Below, piece after piece: positions 26,363 through 34,222 of a DNA stretch of 64,000 nt (the stretch's first letter is position 1; every line of letters begins with the position of its first letter). Both the position numbers and the translations under genes were made by a program. The DNA comes from Cytobacillus solani. Lineage in GTDB: Bacteria; Bacillota; Bacilli; Bacillales; Cytobacillaceae. The notes under the pieces are model-generated. The model searched no databases. It was not told where the DNA came from and saw only the letters and a program-made list of their open reading frames with translations. Location of the stretch: positions 4,120,857-4,184,856 of the forward strand of contig NZ_LJIX01000006.1 in the NCBI RefSeq assembly GCF_001420595.1. Reading direction: 5' to 3'.

Positions 26363-26800
26363 TTAATTTCGAAAGGCTGAAACCGGCCCTAATTCATTCA
26401 ATAAGTATGCCCTTACACTCGCTGGGAATTGCTTAATAACAGGCAATTGTTTTGCAAACACCTCAGCGACTTCCGAATGATTAATATCGGTATAATCCTG
26501 TACTAGCATTTTTCGATACTTAATGATTTGTTTACAGCTAACGCTCAATTCCTTATGAATAACCTTTTCATCGTCTAAAATATCAACAATATCTTCGTAA
26601 CTTCCAGGGTCACGCATAATAAACCCATCAATCATTGAATTTCCCACGTCAAGAATGGCTTCAATCATTAAATGACTTACTCGCTCCATTGCTGCTTTTT
26701 CAATCGGTGAATCCCAATTTTTTATTTGCTCGAAAAGGAAAAATTGCTGTTCTAAAAACACAAGTGTTGTTTCAATCTTTTCCCTGTCAACAAAATACAT
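26363..26800 (-). CDS. yutE: HepT-like DUF86 protein YutE
   Basis: A 145-residue helical protein of the DUF86/HepT-like family. HepT toxins of HepT-MntA systems use an R-x4-H-x-Y motif as RNase or AMPylation target site. Here the matching segment is R96-KMLV-Q101-D-Y103, with Gln in place of the catalytic His. No MntA-type nucleotidyltransferase is next to it. As in B. subtilis, this looks like a stand-alone conserved protein, not a toxin. ATG 26800 follows AAGGGTG at proper spacing. It lies just downstream of the EAL gene and may share its transcript (19-bp gap). Confidence 0.82.
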   Translation of the reverse strand: MYFVDREKIETTLVFLEQQFFLFEQIKNWDSPIEKAAMERVSHLMIEAILDVGNSMIDGFIMRDPGSYEDIVDILDDEKVIHKELSVSCKQIIKYRKMLVQDYTDINHSEVAEVFAKQLPVIKQFPASVRAYLLNELGPVSAFRN

Positions 26801-26819
26801 ACGTTTCACCCTTCTTCAA

Positions 26820-28124
26820 TTATGATGATTTGAGGCCTTGAATAAGTGCTGTCGGGCGAGAGTAATAATACCCTTGTGCTAAGTCAACCTTATTCCTTGA
26901 AAGGACCGATGCCTCATCTTTATTTTCAATTCCTTCAGCGACAACTAGTGAACCTGCCTCTCGTGCTATTAAGAGCAGTCCTTGCAGCATGGATTCCTTA
27001 ACCGAATTTTTATCAATATCCTGTATGACCGAACGATCTATTTTGATAATATCCGGCATAATTTCACTAATGGAATGAAGACTTGCATATCCTGCACCCG
27101 TATCATCTACAGCAATCCGGAACCCTAATGTTCTTAATACCTTAATATTGTAGAGAAAGTTCTCCATCCCATCGATCGAGTCCCGTTCCGTAATTTCTAA
27201 TGTAAGCTGCCTAGGAGGTATATTTTTATTTTTTGCCAGCATCTTTTTAATATCTCTAATAAACCGTTCATTGCCTAGAGAAATCGGTGTGAAGTTAATA
27301 AAAATATCCTGAGTGCATCCAGTTGCATTAATTTGCTCTAAAATCTTCTCAAAAACAATCATTTCAAGGTCATACAGCAATCCAGTTTGTTTTGCCACAG
27401 AAAAAAGCTGGAGTGGACTTTCTAATCCTGTCCCCTTTGGTCCTCTTGTTAGCATTTCCCATGCCTTCACTTCCCCTGTAGCCACATTAATGATAGGCTG
27501 TGCAAGCATTCGAATATCCTTTTGAGCAATAATTTTATTAACTGAATACAGCATATCATTGAATTCTGAACGTACTCGCTTCTCGGCCATTGCCAAAGCC
27601 TGCTGTTGAGCCTTTAAAATCGCTTCCTGAATAGAATAATGCTTCTTTTCTATAAACATGTAACCTGTATCAATCGTCGGTTTAGCAGCAGGCATTTCCA
27701 CATACATATTCTTTTCAGATTCCCGCAAAATCTTTTTCATTCTTTTGTCAATTTCAGTTACACTGTAGCGGTTATGATCAATCGATAAAAATAATGTTAG
27801 TCCATCGCTAGAATAATCATGAAGAGCAATGATATCCTCTTCCTCGATTTCTTGTTTAATAACCTCCCAAAAGGTTTTCTTTAAACAAGAAATAAATTTC
27901 AAATATCCCTGTTGTCCAAGGTGATTTGGAAGATCCCTTAGATTATTAATATTGAAAACAACAATTGCCACTTCATAGCCACTTCTAAAAGCTCTTTTTA
28001 CCCCGCTTGTAATAGGATCTCGAATAATAAACTGTGGGGGATAATCACGCATCTTATGTAATGGAAGGAAAATTTTCATCCATTTGCCAAAGGTTGCTGT
28101 CTTTTCATTGCATCGATGGACCAT
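26820..28124 (-). CDS. EAL-domain protein with degenerate GGDEF domain
   Basis: A 434-residue cytoplasmic protein without membrane segments. Residues about 35-195 look like a decayed GGDEF domain; the active-site loop reads YSSDGL. Residues about 200-430 form an EAL domain. Its signature is EML, and the metal and catalytic residues are present: NFTP, LEITERD, DDTGAGYASL, IKIDR and VAEGIE. It is therefore probably an active c-di-GMP phosphodiesterase with a regulatory N-terminus. The second ATG (28124) fits the AAAGAGG site better than the first (28133). It lies directly before yutE. Confidence 0.85.
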   Translation of the reverse strand: MVHRCNEKTATFGKWMKIFLPLHKMRDYPPQFIIRDPITSGVKRAFRSGYEVAIVVFNINNLRDLPNHLGQQGYLKFISCLKKTFWEVIKQEIEEEDIIALHDYSSDGLTLFLSIDHNRYSVTEIDKRMKKILRESEKNMYVEMPAAKPTIDTGYMFIEKKHYSIQEAILKAQQQALAMAEKRVRSEFNDMLYSVNKIIAQKDIRMLAQPIINVATGEVKAWEMLTRGPKGTGLESPLQLFSVAKQTGLLYDLEMIVFEKILEQINATGCTQDIFINFTPISLGNERFIRDIKKMLAKNKNIPPRQLTLEITERDSIDGMENFLYNIKVLRTLGFRIAVDDTGAGYASLHSISEIMPDIIKIDRSVIQDIDKNSVKESMLQGLLLIAREAGSLVVAEGIENKDEASVLSRNKVDLAQGYYYSRPTALIQGLKSS

Positions 28125-28307
28125 TCGCTTCATTCCTCTTTCGGTGCTGTATTCTACATGTTTTTATTTTATCATAAAAGTAGTTTATTTTTCCGTAACT
28201 AGAAAGATTTATGGAAATAAAATTAGCAAATGGGAAATACCCTTTATTCTAAAAGGAAGGTGGGTTACTATTAGTAATAGAATATAGGCAAAAAGGAGAA
28301 CTTATCT

Positions 28308-28574
28308 ATGTCTGAGCGCTTTTTTTTATATGATGATATCGTAAATACGAAAACAAGATTTGTTAGCTTTATGGGAGAAAACCAACGCTTTGACTTGGCC
28401 ATCATTCAATCAGATCGTTATTATGGAAAACAAATCGTTCTTGATATTCAAGGAAATCGATTTGCAATCATCGGTGATGATGACTTAAAGGAAGAAGGAT
28501 ATTTGGAGTATGCATTTAACCTCAATGAGGAAGATGCAGAGGAATTGCGCTCCTTCCTAATGGAGTTAGTATAG
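28308..28574 (+). CDS. DUF3055 (SAV0927-family) protein
   Basis: An 88-residue acidic cytoplasmic protein. The conserved core is RFDLAIIQSDRYYGKQIVLD, then GNRFAIIGDDDLKEEGYLEY. It matches the DUF3055 family of Firmicutes, of unknown function. The ATG follows AAAAAGGAG. It is divergent from the EAL gene with 183 bp between them, where nothing specific was recognised. A very stable terminator with 16-bp arms follows at once. Confidence 0.8.
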   Translation: MSERFFLYDDIVNTKTRFVSFMGENQRFDLAIIQSDRYYGKQIVLDIQGNRFAIIGDDDLKEEGYLEYAFNLNEEDAEELRSFLMELV

Positions 28575-28605
28575 ACTTTTGAATGAATCCAATGGGTAGC
28601 ACAAA

Positions 28606-28651
28606 TAATAAAGGAGAACCTTTACATAAGGTTCTCCTTTATTTTATTGAA
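28606..28651 (+). terminator. Terminator of the DUF3055 gene
   Basis: The stem AATAAAGGAGAACCTT / AAGGTTCTCCTTTATT is perfect over 16 bp and leads into TTATTG. Confidence 0.92.
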
Positions 28652-28673
28652 TACGTTTCTGAGGTGATTTTCT

Positions 28674-28967
28674 ATGGATGATAAAAAGCAAAGAATCTAT
28701 ACGGACTTTTCAAATGTAGAATCCCAGAGAAATTTCCTAACCGCTGAAGAATACCCAGAAGGACCCTACGGCTCCCCGATCAATAAATATGAAGCGGTTG
28801 AAAATAAAAGTACTCCTTGGCTTCCAGAACAACGGAAGTATAGTGCATTTACTTTCGAAAACAAAACTTTGCATGAAGACATGCCCCGACAAATGGAGGG
28901 GGCACACCCGCCACATGACGATCCTAACAAGAGTATTCAGCCACCTTATTCAGATTACCAGAAATAA
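28674..28967 (+). CDS. Hypothetical hydrophilic protein
   Basis: A 97-residue, strongly hydrophilic, proline-rich protein without signal peptide, cysteine or hydrophobic segment. The middle part is EGPYGSPINKYEAVENKSTP, the end HPPHDDPNKSIQPPYSDYQK. The frame starts at ATG 28674 with TGAGGTG about 10 nt upstream. It is probably largely disordered. It lies between the DUF3055 terminator and repeat copy B, which begins 5 bp after its stop. I do not recognise a family with confidence. Confidence 0.6.
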   Translation: MDDKKQRIYTDFSNVESQRNFLTAEEYPEGPYGSPINKYEAVENKSTPWLPEQRKYSAFTFENKTLHEDMPRQMEGAHPPHDDPNKSIQPPYSDYQK

Positions 28968-28971
28968 AAAA

Positions 28972-29118
28972 AGCGCAAGCGCCTTGATCATCGCCGTACA
29001 AACGCAGAAGGGCCGGTTCTTTCGATAAAGGAAATACGGTGAGCGTAAGCGAACCGATGCTGACGCAATCGTTGCCGGAGGGGACCTGAAGTTTGATAGG
29101 CGATAGGACGCTTGCGCT
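28972..29118 (+). repeat. Dispersed TIR element, copy B (best preserved)
   Basis: This 147-bp element has perfect 10-bp terminal inverted repeats, AGCGCAAGCG (28972-28981) and CGCTTGCGCT (29109-29118). It begins 5 bp after a stop codon. Interior blocks (TTGATCATCGCCGTACAAAC, GGGGACCTGAA, TTTGATAGGCGATAGGA) are shared with copies A and F. Confidence 0.85.
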
Positions 29119-29206
29119 AGACATCTCTGACTCAAAAGATATTCTTTCATTTAAAGTAAGGCAGAGACAAAGGATATTTCCAATTGTCTCTGCTCTATAC
29201 ATCTTT

Positions 29207-29482
29207 TTACTTTTCTACTTTCTTCGCAACGAAATAAGCACAGCCAAAATTACAGAATTCATATAAATATTCCGTCAATGTACTAATTTTCGTATCAAAG
29301 GTTGCTTTCTGATTTTGATCATCAAAAAAGCCTCTCAGCCTCAGCTGACCATATCCCCAATCACCTACGATATAATCGTATCTCGTCAAAATCTCGCTGT
29401 ATCTTCCACGAAATGCCTCTTCATTAAATCCATCTCGATTATCTTCTATTACTTCATAACAAACATTGTTAATACAAATCAA
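29207..29482 (-). CDS. yutD: DUF1027 protein YutD
   Basis: A 91-residue cytoplasmic protein of the YutD/DUF1027 family. The very conserved stretches NGFNEEAF-like (DGFNEEAFRGRYSEIL), DYIVGDWGYGQLRL and FCNFGCAYFV are all present. Function is unknown. A TTG start at 29482 is preferred because AGTGAGG lies 8 nt upstream; the GTG three codons earlier overlaps that site. Repeat copy B lies downstream of its stop (on the other side) and a small repeat fragment upstream of its start. Confidence 0.82.
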   Translation of the reverse strand: MICINNVCYEVIEDNRDGFNEEAFRGRYSEILTRYDYIVGDWGYGQLRLRGFFDDQNQKATFDTKISTLTEYLYEFCNFGCAYFVAKKVEK

Positions 29483-29499
29483 AATTTTCACCTCACTTG

Positions 29500-29516
29500 A
29501 AAAGCGTAAGCGCTCA
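29500..29516 (+). repeat. Dispersed TIR element, end fragment H
   Basis: GAAAAGCGTAAGCGCTC is the head of the element only, 20 bp upstream of yutD. Confidence 0.4.
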
Positions 29517-29590
29517 TCATTAATTAAATTATAACTGATTCCCCATCAATTACTAAGAGAAAAAAATAATTGCTTGGCTATTCTATAAAT

Positions 29591-29608
29591 GAGGAGGTGT
29601 TTCACATA
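29591..29608 (+). promoter_or_regulatory. Ribosome binding site placing the start at an AUA codon
   Basis: GAGGAGGTG (29591-29599) is followed at normal spacing by ATA AAA AAG. No ATG, GTG or TTG in frame lies at a usable distance. The GTG at 29597 is inside the site itself. Confidence 0.5.
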
Positions 29609-30181
29609 AAAAAGACACTAGTCATTTCAAGCATTTGTGCCCTTGCTGCTTTAACTGCATGTCAAAACAATAGTAATCAAATGGCACAGGATAGGCTCTA
29701 TGAAAAAAGCGGCAATACAATCAATGTGAATGATCAGCGCGCTGATATTTATAACAGAAATAATGGGTCAACCAATAAAAGTGAAGATTTTGGCTATGTA
29801 AGGCATCAACGGAGCCCCGTGCTTGGAGAGAATGTATCATATGATCATTATGAAATGATTGACCGTGAAAAAACAGCAGATACCATTGGGAAATTTTGCA
29901 CAGAGGTTCCTAATGTCGATGATGTTTCTACACTTGTTACCGACCAGGAAGTTTTAATTGTCTATGCCACTGATACAAAAGATCGAAACGCTACTGCAGA
30001 TCAAGTGAAAAAAATGGCGATGTCTGTAGTTCCAAGCTGGTATAAAATCTATGTTAGTGATAATACAGCTTTAAGGCAATTTGTTGAAAGCTACTCAACA
30101 TCGGACTCAGATAGTCGAACTGCCCATCATGGGATCGATAGGCTAATTAAAGATATGAAAAAATCTCCTCAAGGAAAATAG
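29606..30181 (+). CDS. YhcN/YlaJ-family sporulation lipoprotein (YutC-like), probable AUA start
   Basis: A 191-residue lipoprotein. From the proposed start the signal peptide reads (M)KKTLVISSICALAALTAC, with the lipobox LTAC and the lipid-bearing Cys. The mature part has an Asn/Gln-rich linker and a C-terminal YhcN/YlaJ domain (VPNVDDVSTLVTDQEVLIVY, then VVPSWYKIYVSDNTALRQF). Relatives are spore inner-membrane or cortex-associated lipoproteins. Starting 12 codons earlier at a TTG would give an improper signal peptide and no ribosome binding site. Degenerate repeat copy F follows the stop codon. Confidence 0.75.
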   Translation: MKKTLVISSICALAALTACQNNSNQMAQDRLYEKSGNTINVNDQRADIYNRNNGSTNKSEDFGYVRHQRSPVLGENVSYDHYEMIDREKTADTIGKFCTEVPNVDDVSTLVTDQEVLIVYATDTKDRNATADQVKKMAMSVVPSWYKIYVSDNTALRQFVESYSTSDSDSRTAHHGIDRLIKDMKKSPQGK

Positions 30182-30182
30182 A

Positions 30183-30340
30183 AATGCACAAGCGCCTTGA
30201 TTATCGCCGTACAAACTGGAAGGGCTCCGCAATCTAGCTGCGGCTCCTAGCCCCCCTTATGAAATGCACAAGCGCATTGGTCATCGCCGTACAAACTAGA
30301 GGGACTCAGCATTCTGTGGCTTCTTGCATCAGGTCATTCC
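30183..30340 (+). repeat. Dispersed TIR element, two partial head copies in tandem (F)
   Basis: GAAATGCACAAGCGC begins near 30181 and again near 30261. Each is followed by TTGATTATCGCCGTACAAAC or a variant and a short GGGCTCCGC-like part. Both lack the right end. The first lies at the stop codon of the lipoprotein gene. Confidence 0.65.
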
Positions 30341-30344
30341 AGTT

Positions 30345-30387
30345 TAAAAAGAGTTCAGCCGACAATTAGCTGAACTCTTTTATATTC
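30345..30387 (-). terminator. Terminator of lipA
   Basis: The stem AAGAGTTCAGC / GCTGAACTCTT has T-runs on both sides. Confidence 0.85.
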
Positions 30388-31305
30388 TTATGCTTCTTTT
30401 ACTTCCTGTTCCCCTAATGCCTGTTTTCGTTGGGCTGCCGCATTGACTTGTTCATCTGCATGGTAGGAAGAGCGAACGAGTGGACCTGCTTCACAATGGC
30501 TGAAGCCTTTGCTCAATGCAATTTCCTTAAACTCGTTAAATTCATCCGGATGATAATACTTTTGCACCTTCAAATGCTTCTTCGAAGGCTGCAAATACTG
30601 ACCAATTGTCATAATGTCAACATGATTTGCTCGGAGTGCATCCATTGTTTCGATAATTTCTTCCTTCGTTTCTCCAAGTCCAATCATTAAGCTCGACTTA
30701 GTTGGGATATCAGGCTGCAGCTCTTTTGCACGGCGTAAAAATTCTAATGAGCGGTCATATTTTGCACGTGCTCTAACTCTTGGTGTCAATCTTTCAACTG
30801 TTTCAATATTATGGTTTAGGATATCTGGGCGTGCGTCCATCAGTATTTGTAAATTTTCGAGTACCCCACCCATATCTGAAGGAAGAACTTCAATTGTCGT
30901 AAATGGACTTTTTCTACGGATTGCCCTTACTGTTTCAGCAAAGACAGCAGCTCCGCCATCCTTTAAATCATCTCTAGCAACAGCCGTAACAACTGCATGT
31001 TTTAAATTCATTAATGCAACAGAGTCTGCCACTCTTTCTGGCTCCTGTAAATCAAGCTCTGTTGGCAACCCCGTTTTGACAGCACAAAAACGGCATGCTC
31101 TTGTACAAGTATCGCCAAGAATCATAAATGTAGCTGTTCTTCTAACTGCCCAACATTCATGGATATTTGGACATTTGGCTTCCTCACATACAGTATGCAG
31201 TCCTTTTTCACGCATCATTTTCTTTAAGCCCGTATAATTTTCATTCGTGTTTAATTTTATTTTCAGCCATTCTGGCTTACGTAAATATTCTTCTTGTTTG
31301 CTCAT
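30388..31305 (-). CDS. lipA: Lipoyl synthase
   Basis: A radical-SAM enzyme that inserts two sulphurs into octanoyl groups bound to E2 subunits or GcvH. 305 residues. Cys40, Cys45 and Cys51 (C-x4-C-x5-C) bind the auxiliary, sacrificial 4Fe-4S cluster. Cys67, Cys71 and Cys74 (CTRACRFC) bind the SAM cluster. The C-terminal RSSYHADE motif is present. The start has GGGGTGGG before it. It corresponds to B. subtilis yutB. GcvH, a lipoyl acceptor, and Nfu, a cluster donor, are in the same window. Confidence 0.97.
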   Translation of the reverse strand: MSKQEEYLRKPEWLKIKLNTNENYTGLKKMMREKGLHTVCEEAKCPNIHECWAVRRTATFMILGDTCTRACRFCAVKTGLPTELDLQEPERVADSVALMNLKHAVVTAVARDDLKDGGAAVFAETVRAIRRKSPFTTIEVLPSDMGGVLENLQILMDARPDILNHNIETVERLTPRVRARAKYDRSLEFLRRAKELQPDIPTKSSLMIGLGETKEEIIETMDALRANHVDIMTIGQYLQPSKKHLKVQKYYHPDEFNEFKEIALSKGFSHCEAGPLVRSSYHADEQVNAAAQRKQALGEQEVKEA

Positions 31306-31345
31306 ATTCCCACCCCATTATATGAAAAAAATTGCATCAAAATAA

Positions 31346-31480
31346 AACCAGGAACCTTCAGCTTTCTATGAATTCCCTGATGTCACTTTATCATATGAAA
31401 AAGACAAGGACAAGTCGAAGTCAAGAGGATTACCAATAATTGATATAGATGAAATTTTTGAAATCTCACAAACTAAGTAA
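31346..31480 (+). pseudogene. Possible remnant of a gene's 3' end
   Basis: A 44-codon frame without start codon or ribosome binding site runs to TAA at 31478-31480 and reads like protein (YEKDKDKSKSRGLPIIDIDE). It is followed by repeat copy C, as real genes elsewhere are. It may be the tail of a decayed gene between lipA and lytH. Family not recognised. Confidence 0.25.
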
Positions 31481-31492
31481 GAACATTATAAG

Positions 31493-31634
31493 AAAAGTGC
31501 AAGCGCCTTGCTTAGGACCGTATGGACTGGACCACACCCAACGAGATAAAGGAAACACGAAGAGCGGTAGCGCATTCATGCTTGACTTATCATAGGAGGG
31601 GGAAGAAAGTCCAATAGGCGCTGGAGCTAGACAG
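31493..31634 (+). repeat. Dispersed TIR element, copy C
   Basis: It begins AAAAGTGCAAGCGCC and ends GGAGCTAGACAG. It shares GAGATAAAGGAAACACGAAG and TTGACTTATC with copies D and E. The right end GGCGCTGGAGCT has lost the exact TIR. Confidence 0.75.
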
Positions 31635-31699
31635 TTCCCAAATACAAAAAATGTAATACTTCTATTTCTGGAAGGCAGTAAAAAGAAGGGAGGAATATT

Positions 31700-32692
31700 G
31701 TGCGACTTTTTCTCATTAGTATTTTTGCTTTATCCATTCTATTCTTGCCTAATTTAACCGGGCACGCGCAAACAAATCAAAATAATGACTATGAATTGCG
31801 GATGGAATTATACAAAAGGATGGAATCCGTAACAAATATTCCTTGGTACTATCTTGCTGCAATTGACCAATACGAACGGAATGTAAGACAAGCTAGAAGG
31901 GATATACCAAAGGCTGAAGGAATTACAGGCATTTATTTCAAACCCGAAATGTGGGCTGGACCGTTAAATCCTAATCCTAATGACGACAATCCGCTCTCCA
32001 TCCAATTCTTTAATGGGTTAGGCATGGATGGAGATGGGGATGGAAAAGCTGTCCTTTCTAATGATTCAGATGTACTTTTTGCTTTTGCCAAGTACCTTTT
32101 ATCATATGGGACAGATCATGACAATTTAAAAATCGGTTTATGGGATTATTACAAGCGAGACAAAACAGTTAGCCTGATTATTGGCAAGGCTAAAATCTAT
32201 AAACAATACGGACGGCTAGATCTTGATGACCATGCGTTTCCAGTCCCGCTTAGAAGCAATTATAACTACAAAAATACGTGGGGCGCTGCAAGAGGCTGGG
32301 GCGGCAGAAGGTCCCATGAAGGAACAGATATTTTTGCTGATTATGGGGTTCCAGTACGGGCAACTGCTTATGGCATTATAGAAATGAAAGGCTGGAACCG
32401 GTTTGGAGGCTGGAGAATCGGAATTCGTGATATTAATAACAACTATCATTATTTCGCTCATTTAAGTGGATTTGCCAAAGATTTAAAGCTTGGACAAATC
32501 GTAGAACCTGGCATGTTAATTGGCGGAGTCGGCAATTCGGGATATGGTCCTCCTGGAACATCAGGGAAATTTCCTCCCCATCTTCATTATGGCATGTATA
32601 AAGATAATGGCTATACAGAATGGTCCTATGATCCTTTTCCACATTTACGTTTATGGGAAAGGCAAGAACGGTTAAAAGCACGGAAGAAATAA
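31700..32692 (+). CDS. lytH: Sporulation L-Ala-D-Glu endopeptidase LytH, M23 family
   Basis: A 330-residue secreted peptidase that trims peptide side chains in cortex peptidoglycan to single L-Ala in B. subtilis spores. The signal peptide is residues 1-23. The M23 (LytM) domain occupies about 195-315. Zinc ligands are His206 and Asp210 (HEGTD) and His296 (HLH, 294-296), all present. The GTG start has GGGAGG before it. In B. subtilis it is mother-cell specific (sigma-K); no such promoter was recognised here. It terminates against livF. Confidence 0.92.
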   Translation: MRLFLISIFALSILFLPNLTGHAQTNQNNDYELRMELYKRMESVTNIPWYYLAAIDQYERNVRQARRDIPKAEGITGIYFKPEMWAGPLNPNPNDDNPLSIQFFNGLGMDGDGDGKAVLSNDSDVLFAFAKYLLSYGTDHDNLKIGLWDYYKRDKTVSLIIGKAKIYKQYGRLDLDDHAFPVPLRSNYNYKNTWGAARGWGGRRSHEGTDIFADYGVPVRATAYGIIEMKGWNRFGGWRIGIRDINNNYHYFAHLSGFAKDLKLGQIVEPGMLIGGVGNSGYGPPGTSGKFPPHLHYGMYKDNGYTEWSYDPFPHLRLWERQERLKARKK

Positions 32693-32699
32693 TCGCAAA

Positions 32700-32735
32700 A
32701 TAGGAGAAGCCCCGATAAGGGCTTCTCCCTTTTTA
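32700..32735. terminator. Bidirectional terminator between lytH and livF
   Basis: The stem AGGAGAAGCCC / GGGCTTCTCC is followed by CTTTTT. The minus strand also carries a T-rich side. Confidence 0.85.
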
Positions 32736-33440
32736 ATGTCCGCCAAGGTAGGCATTTTTTATTTCTTCACTTGCTTGGAGTTCAGCAGCAGTGCCAGAAA
32801 CAGTTACTCGTCCCGTTTCAATGACATATGCACGATTTGCAACAGATAAAGCCATATGAGCATTTTGTTCAACTAGGAGGATGGTTGTTCCGCCACGATT
32901 AATATCCTCAATAATTTCAAAAATAGTTTTTACCATGAGAGGCGCTAGCCCCATTGAAGGTTCATCTAATAATAAGAGCTTTGGCTTTGCCATGATTGCT
33001 CTTCCCATCGCTAGCATTTGCTGTTCTCCGCCAGAAAGTGTGCCGGATAATTGCTTACGGCGTTCAAGTAAACGAGGAAATGTTGTGTATACCTTTTGAA
33101 TATCTTTTTGAATTTCCTTCGAGTCCTTTCTTAAAAAGGCCCCTAGTTCTAGATTTTCCTCAACAGTCATATTAGAAAATACTCGTCTTCCTTCAGGAAC
33201 ATGAGAGATCCCAGCTTTTACAATTTCCTGAGCAGGTTTCCCTGCTATCGTATTACTTAAATATTGAATCGTTCCATTCTTAGGTTTAAGCAGACCAGAC
33301 AAGGTTTTCAAAAGTGTACTTTTTCCTGCTCCATTCGCCCCTATTAATGTCACAATTTCCCCCTCTTGTACGTCTAAAGAAACACCCTTCAGCGCATGAA
33401 TATTGCCATAAAAAACATCTAATTGATCCACTTTAAGCAT
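32733..33440 (-). CDS. livF: Branched-chain amino-acid ABC transporter, ATPase LivF
   Basis: The second ATPase of the HAAT-type uptake system. 235 residues. Walker A is GANGAGKST near residue 35, the signature LSGGEQQ near 135 and Walker B LLLLDEPS near 157. It is the last gene of livJHMGF. The start ATG 33440 lies within the livG 3' end (8-bp overlap), where the livG codons GAG GAG GTT also supply the ribosome binding site AGAGGAGG. It couples to LivG on the cytoplasmic side of the LivHM channel. Confidence 0.94.
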   Translation of the reverse strand: MLKVDQLDVFYGNIHALKGVSLDVQEGEIVTLIGANGAGKSTLLKTLSGLLKPKNGTIQYLSNTIAGKPAQEIVKAGISHVPEGRRVFSNMTVEENLELGAFLRKDSKEIQKDIQKVYTTFPRLLERRKQLSGTLSGGEQQMLAMGRAIMAKPKLLLLDEPSMGLAPLMVKTIFEIIEDINRGGTTILLVEQNAHMALSVANRAYVIETGRVTVSGTAAELQASEEIKNAYLGGH

Positions 33441-34221
33441 GGGAGTTCGTAACCTCCTCTCCAAGGTACGCTTCGATAACTTTCGGATGGTTGCGAATGT
33501 CTTCAGGGGTTCCCTGTGCTATAAGCTGTCCATGGTCTAACACATAAATTCTTTCACAAATTCCCATAACTAGATTCATATCATGTTCAATTAAAAGAAT
33601 CGTTAAATCAAATTTTTTACGAACAAATGCAATTAATTCCATTAATTCATGTGTTTCTTGCGGATTCATACCCGCAGCTGGCTCATCAAGCAATAAGAGG
33701 CGTGGTCCCGCTGCTAAAGCTCTCGCAATTTCCAGTCTTCGCTGCTGGCCATAAGGTAAATTTTTCGCTGCTTCATCTTTATATTTATCTAAGTTAAAAA
33801 TTTTCAGAAATTCAATCGACTTTTCCTCCATCTCTTTTTCACCAGAAAAGTGTGAAGGAAGGCGTAAGATCGAACTTATTATTGAGTGCTTAGCTAAGGA
33901 ATGATAAGCCACTTTCACATTATCAAGCACAGATAGCTCATTGAAAAGGCGGATATTTTGAAATGTACGGCTAATTCCTTTCCTTGTAACCTGATAAGGA
34001 GCTAATCCATTCAGTTTTTGTCCATCAAATTCAATCGACCCTTCAGTTGGTACATATACACCTGTCAGTAAATTAAAGCATGTTGTTTTTCCCGCTCCAT
34101 TTGGTCCAATTAACCCAATAAGCTCTCCCCGATGGATTTCCATATTCACATTCGAAACAGCCTTCAGTCCTCCAAACTGAATGCCGGTATTTCTCACTTG
34201 TAGCAAAGGCATACTCCCCAT
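33433..34221 (-). CDS. livG: Branched-chain amino-acid ABC transporter, ATPase LivG
   Basis: A 262-residue ATPase. Walker A is GPNGAGKTT near residue 38, the signature LPYGQQRRLEIARAL near 160 and Walker B LLLLDEPAAGMNP near 180. The extra C-terminal part (EEVTNSHA) is typical of LivG. It starts 1 bp downstream of livM with AAAGGAGG inside the livM 3' region. It overlaps livF. It forms a heterodimer with LivF. Confidence 0.94.
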   Translation of the reverse strand: MGSMPLLQVRNTGIQFGGLKAVSNVNMEIHRGELIGLIGPNGAGKTTCFNLLTGVYVPTEGSIEFDGQKLNGLAPYQVTRKGISRTFQNIRLFNELSVLDNVKVAYHSLAKHSIISSILRLPSHFSGEKEMEEKSIEFLKIFNLDKYKDEAAKNLPYGQQRRLEIARALAAGPRLLLLDEPAAGMNPQETHELMELIAFVRKKFDLTILLIEHDMNLVMGICERIYVLDHGQLIAQGTPEDIRNHPKVIEAYLGEEVTNSHA

Positions 34222-34222
34222 A

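Noticed and set aside
26363-26800. Toxin-antitoxin system HepT-MntA
   Set aside because: The catalytic His is replaced by Gln and no nucleotidyltransferase partner is adjacent.
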